In this document: positions 1 to 5,447 of the stretch, piece by piece
Position numbering within the stretch: position 1 is the first letter of the stretch
Layout of the letters: each line of letters opens with the position of its first letter
Origin: Desulfuromonadales bacterium C00003107
GTDB lineage: Bacteria; Desulfobacterota; Desulfuromonadia; Desulfuromonadales; Syntrophotaleaceae
Length of the DNA: 5,447 nt
NCBI GenBank assembly: GCA_001751225.1
Contig: MAXT01000230.1
Span: 1-5,447 of the forward strand
Direction: 5' to 3'
Made by a program: the position numbers and the translations under genes
Notes under the pieces: model-generated
Told to the model about the DNA's origin: nothing
The model's input: the letters and a program-made list of their open reading frames with translations, nothing else
Database searches by the model: none

Positions 1-149
1 CCGCCCTCTAAAAGAGCAAGGGCCGCTGCATCCAGAACGCTCAAGTGATTCTTGGCTTCGATTCCAGCAACCTTAAGGCGCTCCAGTAGCACCTTATTAT
101 CCAATCCCAGCTTTTGCGCTAATTCGTAAACTCGCATTTTGTCACCCAT
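1..149 (-). CDS. infB: Translation initiation factor IF-2, N-terminal fragment (3' end outside window)
   Basis: IF-2 is the cytoplasmic GTPase that places initiator fMet-tRNA on the 30S subunit and promotes subunit joining. Only the first 49 complete codons are present. They read MGDKMRVYELAQKLGLDN and continue with a leucine/lysine-rich helix ending near LDAAALALLEG, which matches the small IF2_N domain (typical opening MRVYELAKxLG) at the start of bacterial IF-2. The GTPase domain lies outside the window. The ATG at 149 shares one base with the ylxR stop (TGATG) and has a good GGGAGAGG ribosome-binding site a few bases upstream, so I prefer it to the in-frame ATG at 137, which lacks a comparable site but would give the canonical MRVYELA start. 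It is the last gene seen of the rimP-nusA-ylxR-infB operon. Identity rests on a short but characteristic N-terminus plus operon position. Confidence 0.93.
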   Translation of the reverse strand, partial: MGDKMRVYELAQKLGLDNKVLLERLKVAGIEAKNHLSVLDAAALALLEG

Positions 150-748
150 CAGGCCTCTCCCGCAATCTTCTTGTATCTTAAAATTTCATTATTTATTGTC
201 TCCGCAAGCGGGCCAGAACGTAGCGCAACAACGCTTCGCTCCCCCTTGCCCATCAACTGCCCCATATAACCCTTGTCAAATATGACATGGTAGGGGACCC
301 CACGACTTTCTGCTATCGACGCCACCTTACTGGCAATAGTTGGAGACAGATCTTCACTTAGCAAAACCAGGGATAGATCGGAATCTCGTCCCAACTCGGT
401 CATAACCAGACGACTGCCGGACCTAACAATTCCAGATTTTCGAGCCATTCCGACTAGATTGGCTACGCGTTGCCTGACTTGGTTAACCAGGGACTCTTTC
501 AGGGCCTCGCAAGTCGGCGACACACAGGGCCCAGTAAAAATACGCTCGAACTGTTTGCGCTTGACTGCAGTTTCCAGACAAGAGATTTCACAACAGGTAT
601 ACCCCCCCCGACCGGGCAATTTTCGCCCGTAGTCGACTAAAACCTCGCCCTGCGGGGAGAGAACATACCGCACCAAAAGTGACTGGTCAAGAACCTTACG
701 GCAGGCAATGCAACTGCGCTGCGGCCCTGGACGACTTGCTATACTCAA
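149..748 (-). CDS. YlxR (DUF448) - L7Ae/YlxQ-like fusion, RNA-binding protein
   Basis: This 199-residue protein joins two RNA-binding modules that are separate genes (ylxR and ylxQ) in Firmicutes. Residues 1-88 are YlxR: RSCIAC at 11-16 matches the family's RxCxxC signature, LPGRGGY at 44-50 matches GRGAY, and AVKRKQFERIF at 61-71 is the basic helix. Residues about 91-187 are an L7Ae/L30e/S12e/Gadd45-type domain: NLVGMARKSGIVRSG, then LVLLSEDLSP, a VPYHVIF strand and MGKGERSVVAL. L7Ae proteins bind kink-turn RNA; B. subtilis YlxR has been reported as an RNase P modulator (RnpM). The start is TTG at 748, overlapping the nusA stop by four bases (TTGA), so translation is probably coupled to nusA. 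No ATG or GTG lies near the right position, and the N-terminus then fits the family length. A run of eight G (602-609, read on the minus strand) encodes R-G-G of the GRGGY motif. The domain calls are firm; the cellular role is not established. Confidence 0.93.
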   Translation of the reverse strand: MSIASRPGPQRSCIACRKVLDQSLLVRYVLSPQGEVLVDYGRKLPGRGGYTCCEISCLETAVKRKQFERIFTGPCVSPTCEALKESLVNQVRQRVANLVGMARKSGIVRSGSRLVMTELGRDSDLSLVLLSEDLSPTIASKVASIAESRGVPYHVIFDKGYMGQLMGKGERSVVALRSGPLAETINNEILRYKKIAGEA

Positions 749-2046
749 TCCTGGCCCCGCTCCTCATCGGCAACTTCTTCATCGACCTCGGAAGCAGCCT
801 CGTCACTATCGGAAGCAGCCTCGTCACTATCGGAAGCTGTCTCTTTGTTCAGCGGGCTAGTGCCATCGGAAGGTTCTGGGTCCGACTCGGCAATTGGGAG
901 ATCAATTGATTCGCTATCTCCTGCCTCGGCCTGCACTTCTTCACCCACCTCGGCGTCCCCTGCCCCTTCGTCAACCTGACTGGTTGCATCAGTAAACTCT
1001 TCCATGGCAGCTTCCGCTGCCCGGCTTTCGCTCTTAATATCGATATTCCATCCCGTCAACTTGGCCGCAAGACGGACATTCTGGCCTTTTTTGCCAATGG
1101 CCAGGGAAAGTTGATCGTCCGGCACAATGACTTCGAGGGATTTCATTTCATTGTCGACGTAGATTCGGGTCACCTCAGCAGGAGACAGAGCCGAGCAGGC
1201 AAAGCGACCGACATCCATGGTCCAGGGAATAATGTCTATCTTTTCCCCTCGCAGTTCGGAGACGACATTCTGTACCCGCGAACCGCGCATACCGACACAG
1301 GCCCCCACCGGATCGACGTCAGAGTCGTAAGACGCTACAGCAATCTTGGTGCGACTGCCGGCTTCGCGAGCGACCGCCTTGATCTCAACGATACCCTCGG
1401 AGATCTCAGGCACTTCGAAATGGAATAGCGCAGCTACCAGATTGGGATGGCTACGAGACAGAATGATCTGCGGTCCCTTGGTGGCCATCTTAACTTCGGA
1501 GATATAGACCCGAACACGATCGCCCTGGCGATAATTTTCCCGAGGTACCTGCTCCCGATGTGGCAGCAAACCCTCTGACATGCCGAGATCCACAATGAGA
1601 TCGCCTCGCTCATATCGACGAACGATGCCATTGACCAGCTCACCGACACGGTCTTTGAACTCATTAAAGATCTTTTCCCGCTCGGCTTCCCGCACCTTTT
1701 GAATAATGACCTGCTTGGCGGTCTGAGCGGCGATACGGCTAAAGCTGCCGGCATCCATCTTCATTCCGAGGGAGTCACCAACCTGCACCTCAGGGTCGAT
1801 ACCCCCGGCTTCCTCCAGGTCGATCTCCTTATAGGAATCGAGCACTTCATCAACCACGGTGACAAACTCAAAGATCTCCACTTCACCCAACTCATCGTTG
1901 TAATGGGCTTCAAGGTCACGGGTGTTGCGAAATTTTTTATTGGCTGCAGACAAGACCGCGGACTCAAGCGCTTCGACCAAAACGGCACGATCGATACCCT
2001 TGTCCTTAACGACCTGATCAATAATATGATTTAGATTTTCCAGCAT
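745..2046 (-). CDS. nusA: Transcription termination/antitermination factor NusA
   Basis: NusA binds RNA polymerase and nascent RNA and modulates pausing, intrinsic termination and antitermination. Domain order in the 433 residues is: N-terminal RNAP-binding domain about 1-125, S1 domain about 134-198 (ELVNGIVRRYERGDLIVDLG), KH1 about 230-295 with VGMRGSRVQNV at 251-261, and KH2 about 300-337 with AIGKKGQNVRLAAKLTGW at 316-333. Both KH domains keep a GxxG loop (GMRG, GKKG). The two AR repeats of E. coli NusA (495 aa) are missing. Instead, residues 339-433 form a low-complexity tail in which I count 34 Asp/Glu and only three Lys/Arg, with the repeat ASDSDEA-ASDSDEA near 404-417. The ATG at 2046 has AGGGGGA about 10 bases upstream. 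The gene lies 61 nt after rimP and its TGA overlaps the TTG start of ylxR. Identity is certain; the function of the tail is unknown. Confidence 0.98.
   Translation of the reverse strand: MLENLNHIIDQVVKDKGIDRAVLVEALESAVLSAANKKFRNTRDLEAHYNDELGEVEIFEFVTVVDEVLDSYKEIDLEEAGGIDPEVQVGDSLGMKMDAGSFSRIAAQTAKQVIIQKVREAEREKIFNEFKDRVGELVNGIVRRYERGDLIVDLGMSEGLLPHREQVPRENYRQGDRVRVYISEVKMATKGPQIILSRSHPNLVAALFHFEVPEISEGIVEIKAVAREAGSRTKIAVASYDSDVDPVGACVGMRGSRVQNVVSELRGEKIDIIPWTMDVGRFACSALSPAEVTRIYVDNEMKSLEVIVPDDQLSLAIGKKGQNVRLAAKLTGWNIDIKSESRAAEAAMEEFTDATSQVDEGAGDAEVGEEVQAEAGDSESIDLPIAESDPEPSDGTSPLNKETASDSDEAASDSDEAASEVDEEVADEERGQD
788..837. repeat. 21-bp tandem repeat, about 2.4 copies, in the nusA 3' end
   Basis: Two perfect adjacent copies (789-809 and 810-830) start with CGGAAGCAGCC on the plus strand, followed by a seven-base partial copy; periodicity 21 holds from 788 to 837. 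The length is a multiple of three, so the frame is kept and each copy adds one ASDSDEA-type heptapeptide to the acidic NusA tail. The perfect identity of the copies, including silent positions, suggests recent slippage or duplication. Confidence 0.95.
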
Positions 2047-2107
2047 TTTAACTATATCCCCCTAGTTTTCTATACTTGTTCACGGCCGGGAATAGCGGTC
2101 ATAAACC

Positions 2108-2596
2108 TTAAAACTCAATTTCCAGGTTGGCGCGCTCGATATCACACAAGGGCAACTCAACGATACCGCCTTTTTTATCCATCTGCTCAAGCAGCACCAA
2201 GCCATCTCGCAACCCAAGCAACTTGCCGACGAAGGTCTTACGTTGCTGCCCCCGTTGATCCGGGTCGCACTTGCCAGACATCTTAATCCTGGCAAGACGC
2301 ATGCGAAAACGCTCGTAGTCAGCAGGCCGAGTCAACGGTCGATCGATACCCGGTGAGGAAACCTCTAGCCGGTAGGCAGAAACGATCGGATCCTCAACCT
2401 CGAGCAGCACACTGACTTCGCGGCTGACCTCGGCACAGTCATCAAGGTTGACCCCGCCCTCCTTGTCAACAAAGAGGCGCAGCACCATGTCCCGCTCCTC
2501 CCGACGATATTCCAGAAGAACCAGTTCGAACCCTTTTTCAGCGAGAACCGGCTCAACGAGTTTGGATATTCTGTCGATAATGGTACTACCTGACAT
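2108..2596 (-). CDS. rimP: Ribosome maturation factor RimP
   Basis: RimP binds the maturing 30S ribosomal subunit and helps assembly around the 16S rRNA pseudoknot and ribosomal proteins S12 and S5. The 162-residue protein is of normal family length (about 150-160). The N-terminal alpha/beta domain (about 1-88) has the family landmarks GVNLDDCAEVSREVS (48-62) and YRLEVSSPGIDRPL (75-88). The C-terminal SH3-like barrel (about 90-162) ends with DIERANLEIEF. I chose the ATG at 2596, giving MSGSTIIDRISKLVEP; its ribosome-binding site AGGG (2606-2609) is nine bases upstream. A longer frame from GTG at 2638 would translate straight through the terminator hairpin and is rejected. rimP is the first gene of the rimP-nusA-ylxR-infB operon and its stop lies 61 nt before nusA. 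The spacer (2047-2107) holds only the nusA ribosome-binding site. Confidence 0.97.
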   Translation of the reverse strand: MSGSTIIDRISKLVEPVLAEKGFELVLLEYRREERDMVLRLFVDKEGGVNLDDCAEVSREVSVLLEVEDPIVSAYRLEVSSPGIDRPLTRPADYERFRMRLARIKMSGKCDPDQRGQQRKTFVGKLLGLRDGLVLLEQMDKKGGIVELPLCDIERANLEIEF

Positions 2597-2716
2597 AACA
2601 CTAAGCCCTGAAATAAAAAAAGTGAGCTGCGAGCCCACTTTTTAGTGAACAATAATTATCCTTCACAAGTACCATAAAGATCAGCTATCTGCAAGAACAA
2701 TTTGCACTTACAAGGA
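2597..2716 (-). promoter_or_regulatory. rimP leader / intergenic region with possible weak promoter
   Basis: This 120-nt gap carries the terminator (2611-2643), the rimP ribosome-binding site (AGGG, 2606-2609) and an AT-rich stretch. A weak sigma-70-like pair can be drawn: TTGTTC (2700-2695) and TATGGT (2676-2671) with an 18-nt spacer, matching consensus at three and four of six bases. This would place the transcript start near 2664, upstream of the hairpin. A GATAAT element (2660-2655) lies close by but lacks a convincing -35 box. I see no tRNA here, unlike the metY gene at the head of the E. coli operon. That the region is regulatory is likely from its position; the exact promoter is a guess. 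Confidence 0.35.
2611..2643 (-). terminator. Strong intrinsic terminator between the lipoprotein gene and rimP
   Basis: Read on the minus strand, GTGGGCT (2638-2632) pairs with AGCTCAC (2628-2622) around a CGC loop. This gives seven base pairs with one G-U. Five flanking A can extend the stem into the following T-run. The 3' side is TTTTTTTATTT (2621-2611), a classical U-tract. On the plus strand the same hairpin is followed by only five T, so it may also work weakly in that direction, although no plus-strand gene is present. It lies 73 nt after the lipoprotein stop and ends exactly where the rimP Shine-Dalgarno region starts, so it could be both the end of cluster 1 and an attenuator for cluster 2. 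Confidence 0.9.
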
Positions 2717-3379
2717 TCACTCTGCTTGCGATGTGGGCAGCAGTTGCAGGGAGTTGAGAATCTGCTCCATTTCAACTTGATCCCGCGGGTCGCGCAGCGG
2801 GTCAGTGTAGTATAGGTAGAACCGGTAAGGGGCTTTATAGCCGATGAGGCCGACAAATGATCGAGCCTGCCCGTCCAAAAGATAACGGGCTTCAACCCTG
2901 CATGCATTCGAAGATCCAACTATAGATGACGAAGTAATCCGGCTCTCCAGGTTAGTTACCCCTTCTTCGTTCGCCAGCGCCAGCAGGGCACCGTGGGCCG
3001 AAGCTTGCAGTTCACCACGAGTCTGGCCAGTCTTTTCCTGCCGCCGCGAACTAAAGTCGATCATCAGGTAGGCACCGCTATGCTCGTTGGACACGTATCC
3101 TTCGTTAACCGACAATCTTTTCCGAGCAAGCAACAACAATTGCTTATCGTTGATTTCGGGAGCAATGGTCGCAACTTCCTGCCGCAGATGATCGATCATC
3201 TTTTGCGCAATAAAGTCTGGCGCTTCTGTACTGAACTGCCAGCGAAGACTCGGCAAGGCCAAGGCCAACTCCAGACGGTTGTCGATCTGCAGGCGATGCG
3301 TAGGCGTTGGCTTGAGTACAGGGGCACAACTGCTGAAGACCAGCAGTAAGACAACGGAGGAGAACAACACTCTATGCAT
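2717..3379 (-). CDS. Small lipoprotein of unrecognised family
   Basis: The 220-residue protein begins with a typical lipoprotein signal: MHR, then a hydrophobic core VLFSSVVLLLVF and the lipobox FSSC with Cys18 as the lipidation site. Phe at -3 is less usual than Leu or Val. Ala at +2 predicts no inner-membrane retention in the E. coli Lol scheme, so an outer-membrane, periplasm-facing protein is likely. The mature part is about 200 residues with alternating helices and strands. It contains a charged segment RRQEKTGQTRG and ends with FVGLIGYKAPYRFYLYY followed by a helix MEQILNSLQLL. The ending resembles PsbP/Mog1-like small-protein folds, but this is only an impression. The ATG at 3379 has GGGAG five bases upstream and places the signal peptide at the N-terminus. 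A GTG at 3436 would add 19 residues ahead of the signal and is less likely. It follows rlmD by 89 nt on the same strand. I do not recognise the family and assign no function. Confidence 0.85.
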   Translation of the reverse strand: MHRVLFSSVVLLLVFSSCAPVLKPTPTHRLQIDNRLELALALPSLRWQFSTEAPDFIAQKMIDHLRQEVATIAPEINDKQLLLLARKRLSVNEGYVSNEHSGAYLMIDFSSRRQEKTGQTRGELQASAHGALLALANEEGVTNLESRITSSSIVGSSNACRVEARYLLDGQARSFVGLIGYKAPYRFYLYYTDPLRDPRDQVEMEQILNSLQLLPTSQAE

Positions 3380-3468
3380 GACAGCTCCCAGAAAAATAAC
3401 GGCACACCTCACGCCGCCCAAGCAAAACAACGGCACGGAAGCGTATAGAAAGAGGAACCACAGCTAGC

Positions 3469-4776
3469 CTAGGCCACGGCACTTTTGCGACGCAACAGGC
3501 TGACGCTTTCGATATGGTGGGTCTGAGGGAAAAAATCAAAAGGCTGACTCCATTCCAGGCAGTAGCCGTCCTGCAGTAACGGTTGCAGATCCCGCACCAA
3601 GGTCGGAGGCTCACAGGAGACATAGAGAATATGCCGAGGACGCAACACCTGCAACTCCTTAATGACGCCAAAAGCACCGCTGCGAGGCGGGTCAAGCATA
3701 ACCAGATCGAAACCGGGTCCGCTTGACAGTTGACTGGCTGCACCATCGGCCGCAAGATGATGAAAAAAGGCGTTATCTATACCGTTACGCTGAGCATTCA
3801 CTCGGGCCTTGGCAATGGCCGGGGCAAAGCCTTCCACTCCGACCACTTCCCCGACACGGCGTGCAACGGGCAGGGACAAGTTGCCCATGCCACAGTAAAG
3901 ATCGAGCACCCGCTTTGCTCCGCATTGCTGAACTGCATCGACAACCGTTTCGGTCATTGCGCGATTCTGCTCAAGATTAACCTGGGCAAAGCCACCAGGA
4001 CCGTAGGCCAAGGCCAGAGGCGGTTCGCCGACGCGAATGCATAGATCTTCTTCCCCGCAAACCAATTGCGGCTTGTTCTTGCGACCTCCCTGTAAAAACA
4101 GGGAGATACCTACATCAGAGACCCGAGGGCGAAGAAAGTCGGCGACGGCCGCACCCTCCGTGCCGAGATAATGCAACACAGCCCGAACTTGACCGTCGTC
4201 ACCAATCCCCAGGTCCAACTGGGTCATGCGGTGACTATGACGGAAGCCGTTGAGCGCCTCGCGGAATACACTGGCAGCCTGATTAAGGCTAGGATGCAGG
4301 ATCGGACACTTCTTGTGATCAACCACAACATGACTGCCGCGGCGGTAAAACCCCATGACCAATTGCTGGCCCGTAACCTGTAGCTTGAGTTGAGCCCGGC
4401 TGCGGTAATACCAAGGTTCGACAGCTGCAACCAATGGCCGGATCAGCGCCCTATCAGCCCCAGCCTGACGATGGAGAAGATCAGCAAAGATCTGTTCTTT
4501 CCAGGCGCCCTGGACCTTATAAGGCAGGTGCTGCCACTGACAGCCTCCACATTGGCCAAATACCGGACAGGTCGGGAGGCAACGCTCTGCAGAGGCCTCC
4601 AGCACCTTCTCCAAACGGGCCTCGGCAAAACGCTTTTTAGCTTTAACCACGCGGCAACTCACCCGATCACCCGGAGCTGTCTGCGGGACAAAAATGACCT
4701 TGCCGTCGTGATATCCCAAGCCGTTGCCACCGTAGACCAGGGATTCTATATACAGATCATCAATAACCTGACTCAT
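3469..4776 (-). CDS. rlmD: 23S rRNA (uracil-C5)-methyltransferase, RlmD/RumA family
   Basis: This SAM-dependent enzyme methylates carbon 5 of a 23S rRNA uridine (U1939 for E. coli RlmD). The 435 residues match the family length. Order: TRAM RNA-binding domain about 8-62 (SLVYGGNGLGYHDGKVIFV); iron-sulfur cluster ligands Cys70, Cys76 and Cys79 (CPVFGQCGGC) plus Cys157 (KKCPIL); FAQVNLEQN at 263-271; SAM-binding LDLYCGMGNLSLP at 291-303; LDPPRSG at 361-367; nucleophile Cys388 in YVSCEPPTLVRDL; and the general-base Glu423 in HIESVSLL. All catalytic residues are present. The residue after the nucleophile is Glu, whereas E. coli-type RlmD has Asn (SCNP). The ATG at 4776 overlaps the trmJ stop (ATGA), indicating translational coupling. 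The family also includes RlmC, RlmCD and TrmA; the four-Cys cluster and TRAM domain exclude TrmA, but the exact target uridine cannot be read from sequence. Confidence 0.93.
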   Translation of the reverse strand: MSQVIDDLYIESLVYGGNGLGYHDGKVIFVPQTAPGDRVSCRVVKAKKRFAEARLEKVLEASAERCLPTCPVFGQCGGCQWQHLPYKVQGAWKEQIFADLLHRQAGADRALIRPLVAAVEPWYYRSRAQLKLQVTGQQLVMGFYRRGSHVVVDHKKCPILHPSLNQAASVFREALNGFRHSHRMTQLDLGIGDDGQVRAVLHYLGTEGAAVADFLRPRVSDVGISLFLQGGRKNKPQLVCGEEDLCIRVGEPPLALAYGPGGFAQVNLEQNRAMTETVVDAVQQCGAKRVLDLYCGMGNLSLPVARRVGEVVGVEGFAPAIAKARVNAQRNGIDNAFFHHLAADGAASQLSSGPGFDLVMLDPPRSGAFGVIKELQVLRPRHILYVSCEPPTLVRDLQPLLQDGYCLEWSQPFDFFPQTHHIESVSLLRRKSAVA

Positions 4777-5447
4777 GCTTGTTGTTCCGTCCCTTTGCGC
4801 CGCTCACGCTCAAGCCAGTCAAGGCGACTCCACAGACCCCGCAAAATGCGGACTTCCCGATCGTTAAGTCCGGCACGGCCAAAAACACGCCGCAGGCTGC
4901 GCAGGATATGGTCCGGATTTTGTTCATCCAGAAAACCGATATCACAAAGAGTGTTCCGCATGTGCCCATACATGCTCTCGAGCACCCTGTTGGTAGCCAG
5001 TTTTTTACGCCCTCCCGATTTTAGCTGAACGGTAGCCTGGGCTTTGCCAATTTCATAAAGGCATAGCACTACCGACTGGGCCAGGTTCATGGAAGGTAAC
5101 TGATCGCTGGTCGGTATAGTGATAAGTCGCTGACAAAGATCCAACTCTTCGGTAGCAAGGCCCTTGTCTTCACGGCCGAACACCAGGGCCACCCTTCCCT
5201 TCTCGGTCCAAGGCGAAAGATAGCTGGCCGCCTGATCGGGATGCAGAAAATCTTCGCGATATTTGCCGAAGCGCCGCGTGGTTGCCAAACTCAAATGGCA
5301 ATCTTGCAAGGCATCTTCCAGACTGGTAAATATGGTTGCCTCTTCCAGTAAGCCACCGGCCTTAACCGCCATGCGTCTCGCTTCATCACTCAGATGATCG
5401 GTCCGTGGATTGACTAGACGCAGATCATTGAAGCCAAAATTCATCAT
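4773..5447 (-). CDS. trmJ: tRNA/rRNA 2'-O-methyltransferase, TrmJ-like SpoU (SPOUT) family, 5' end outside window
   Basis: TrmJ methylates the ribose 2'-OH of tRNA position 32. The visible 224 residues begin at MMNFGFNDLRLVNP, which corresponds to the family segment after the NxGxxARAMKN motif, so about 20 N-terminal residues lie beyond the right edge and the first visible Met is internal. The trefoil-knot SAM site is clear: motif 2 VALVFGREDKGL (86-97 of the visible part) and motif 3 LPSMNLAQSVVLCLYEI (117-133). A C-terminal extension of about 80 residues, with NPDHILRSLRRVFGRAGL and EVRILRGL, matches the tRNA-binding extension of TrmJ and is absent from the shorter TrmL. The stop overlaps the rlmD start by four bases, making a two-gene RNA-methylation unit. 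The TrmJ assignment rests on family resemblance; substrate specificity is inferred. Confidence 0.9.
   Translation of the reverse strand: MMNFGFNDLRLVNPRTDHLSDEARRMAVKAGGLLEEATIFTSLEDALQDCHLSLATTRRFGKYREDFLHPDQAASYLSPWTEKGRVALVFGREDKGLATEELDLCQRLITIPTSDQLPSMNLAQSVVLCLYEIGKAQATVQLKSGGRKKLATNRVLESMYGHMRNTLCDIGFLDEQNPDHILRSLRRVFGRAGLNDREVRILRGLWSRLDWLERERRKGTEQQA

Noticed and set aside
1..137. Alternative infB start at ATG 137
   Set aside because: It gives the textbook MRVYELA start, but lacks a good ribosome-binding site, whereas ATG 149 overlaps the ylxR stop and follows GGGAGAGG. Use of both is not excluded.
679..909. Plus-strand open frame containing the repeat SSLVTIG
   Set aside because: The repeat is the complement of the 21-bp repeat in the nusA tail; the frame spans the nusA/ylxR junction and has no gene-like features.
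1699..2034. Plus-strand open frame of 111 codons
   Set aside because: Lies wholly antisense to the conserved NusA N-terminal domain and has no recognisable domain.
2047..2107. rimP-nusA spacer considered as a promoter or small RNA site
   Set aside because: Apart from the nusA ribosome-binding site I see no convincing promoter, hairpin or open frame in these 61 bases.
2108..2638. Longer rimP frame starting at GTG 2638
   Set aside because: The first 14 codons would be the terminator hairpin and U-tract plus the ribosome-binding site of the ATG at 2596; the family N-terminus fits the shorter form.
3392..3416. Hairpin CGGC...GCCG followed by TTATTTTT upstream of the lipoprotein gene (minus strand)
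   Set aside because: Only four Watson-Crick pairs plus three G-U wobbles; too weak to call a terminator, although its position just before a ribosome-binding site resembles the stronger one at rimP.
2717..3436. Upstream GTG start (3436) for the lipoprotein
   Set aside because: It would bury the lipoprotein signal 19 residues inside the protein, and the ATG at 3379 has a well-spaced GGGAG.
4390..5028. 212-codon open frame on the plus strand
   Set aside because: It is antisense to rlmD and trmJ and crosses their junction, has low-complexity Arg/Ser-rich content and no family resemblance, while both minus-strand genes carry full catalytic motifs.

Overview
All recognisable genes lie on the minus strand, so transcription runs from right to left. 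The window holds the end of one gene cluster and the start of a second. Cluster 1 (upstream, about 5447 to 2717) is an RNA-methylation pair: the C-terminal part of a TrmJ-like tRNA 2'-O-methyltransferase, then an RlmD/RumA-type iron-sulfur 23S rRNA uracil-5 methyltransferase whose start overlaps the trmJ stop (ATGA). After an 89-nt gap comes a small lipoprotein gene of unrecognised family. A clear intrinsic terminator (2611-2643) follows. Cluster 2 (2596 to 1 and beyond) is the conserved transcription/translation operon rimP - nusA - ylxR/L7Ae fusion - infB; only the first 49 complete codons of infB are inside the window.

The gene order rimP-nusA-ylxR-infB is conserved across many bacteria. 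Three features fit a Gram-negative bacterium of the Desulfobacterota/Desulfuromonadia type (the former Deltaproteobacteria): YlxR fused to an L7Ae domain in one polypeptide, a NusA without the C-terminal AR repeats of the E. coli protein, and a classical lipoprotein signal beside an RlmD-type enzyme. This assignment is inference from gene architecture, not a database match. Base composition and codon use look even throughout, and I see no mobile element, CRISPR array, tRNA, rRNA or attachment site.

The genes serve RNA maturation and the coupling of transcription to translation. TrmJ and RlmD methylate tRNA and 23S rRNA. RimP matures the 30S subunit, NusA controls pausing, termination and antitermination, YlxR-L7Ae is an RNA-binding protein, and IF-2 starts translation. 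Tight stop/start overlaps (TTGA at nusA/ylxR, TGATG at ylxR/infB, ATGA at trmJ/rlmD) suggest translational coupling.

Most of the window is ordinary housekeeping DNA. The points that deserve a second look are: (i) the terminator U-tract ends exactly where the rimP ribosome-binding site begins, so almost any rimP-nusA-infB transcript must read through this hairpin, in an operon that encodes a termination factor; (ii) NusA ends in a 95-residue highly acidic tail with a 21-bp tandem repeat in place of AR domains; (iii) the YlxR-L7Ae fusion begins at TTG and carries a run of eight G in its conserved motif; (iv) an unrecognised lipoprotein sits between the methyltransferases and the terminator.
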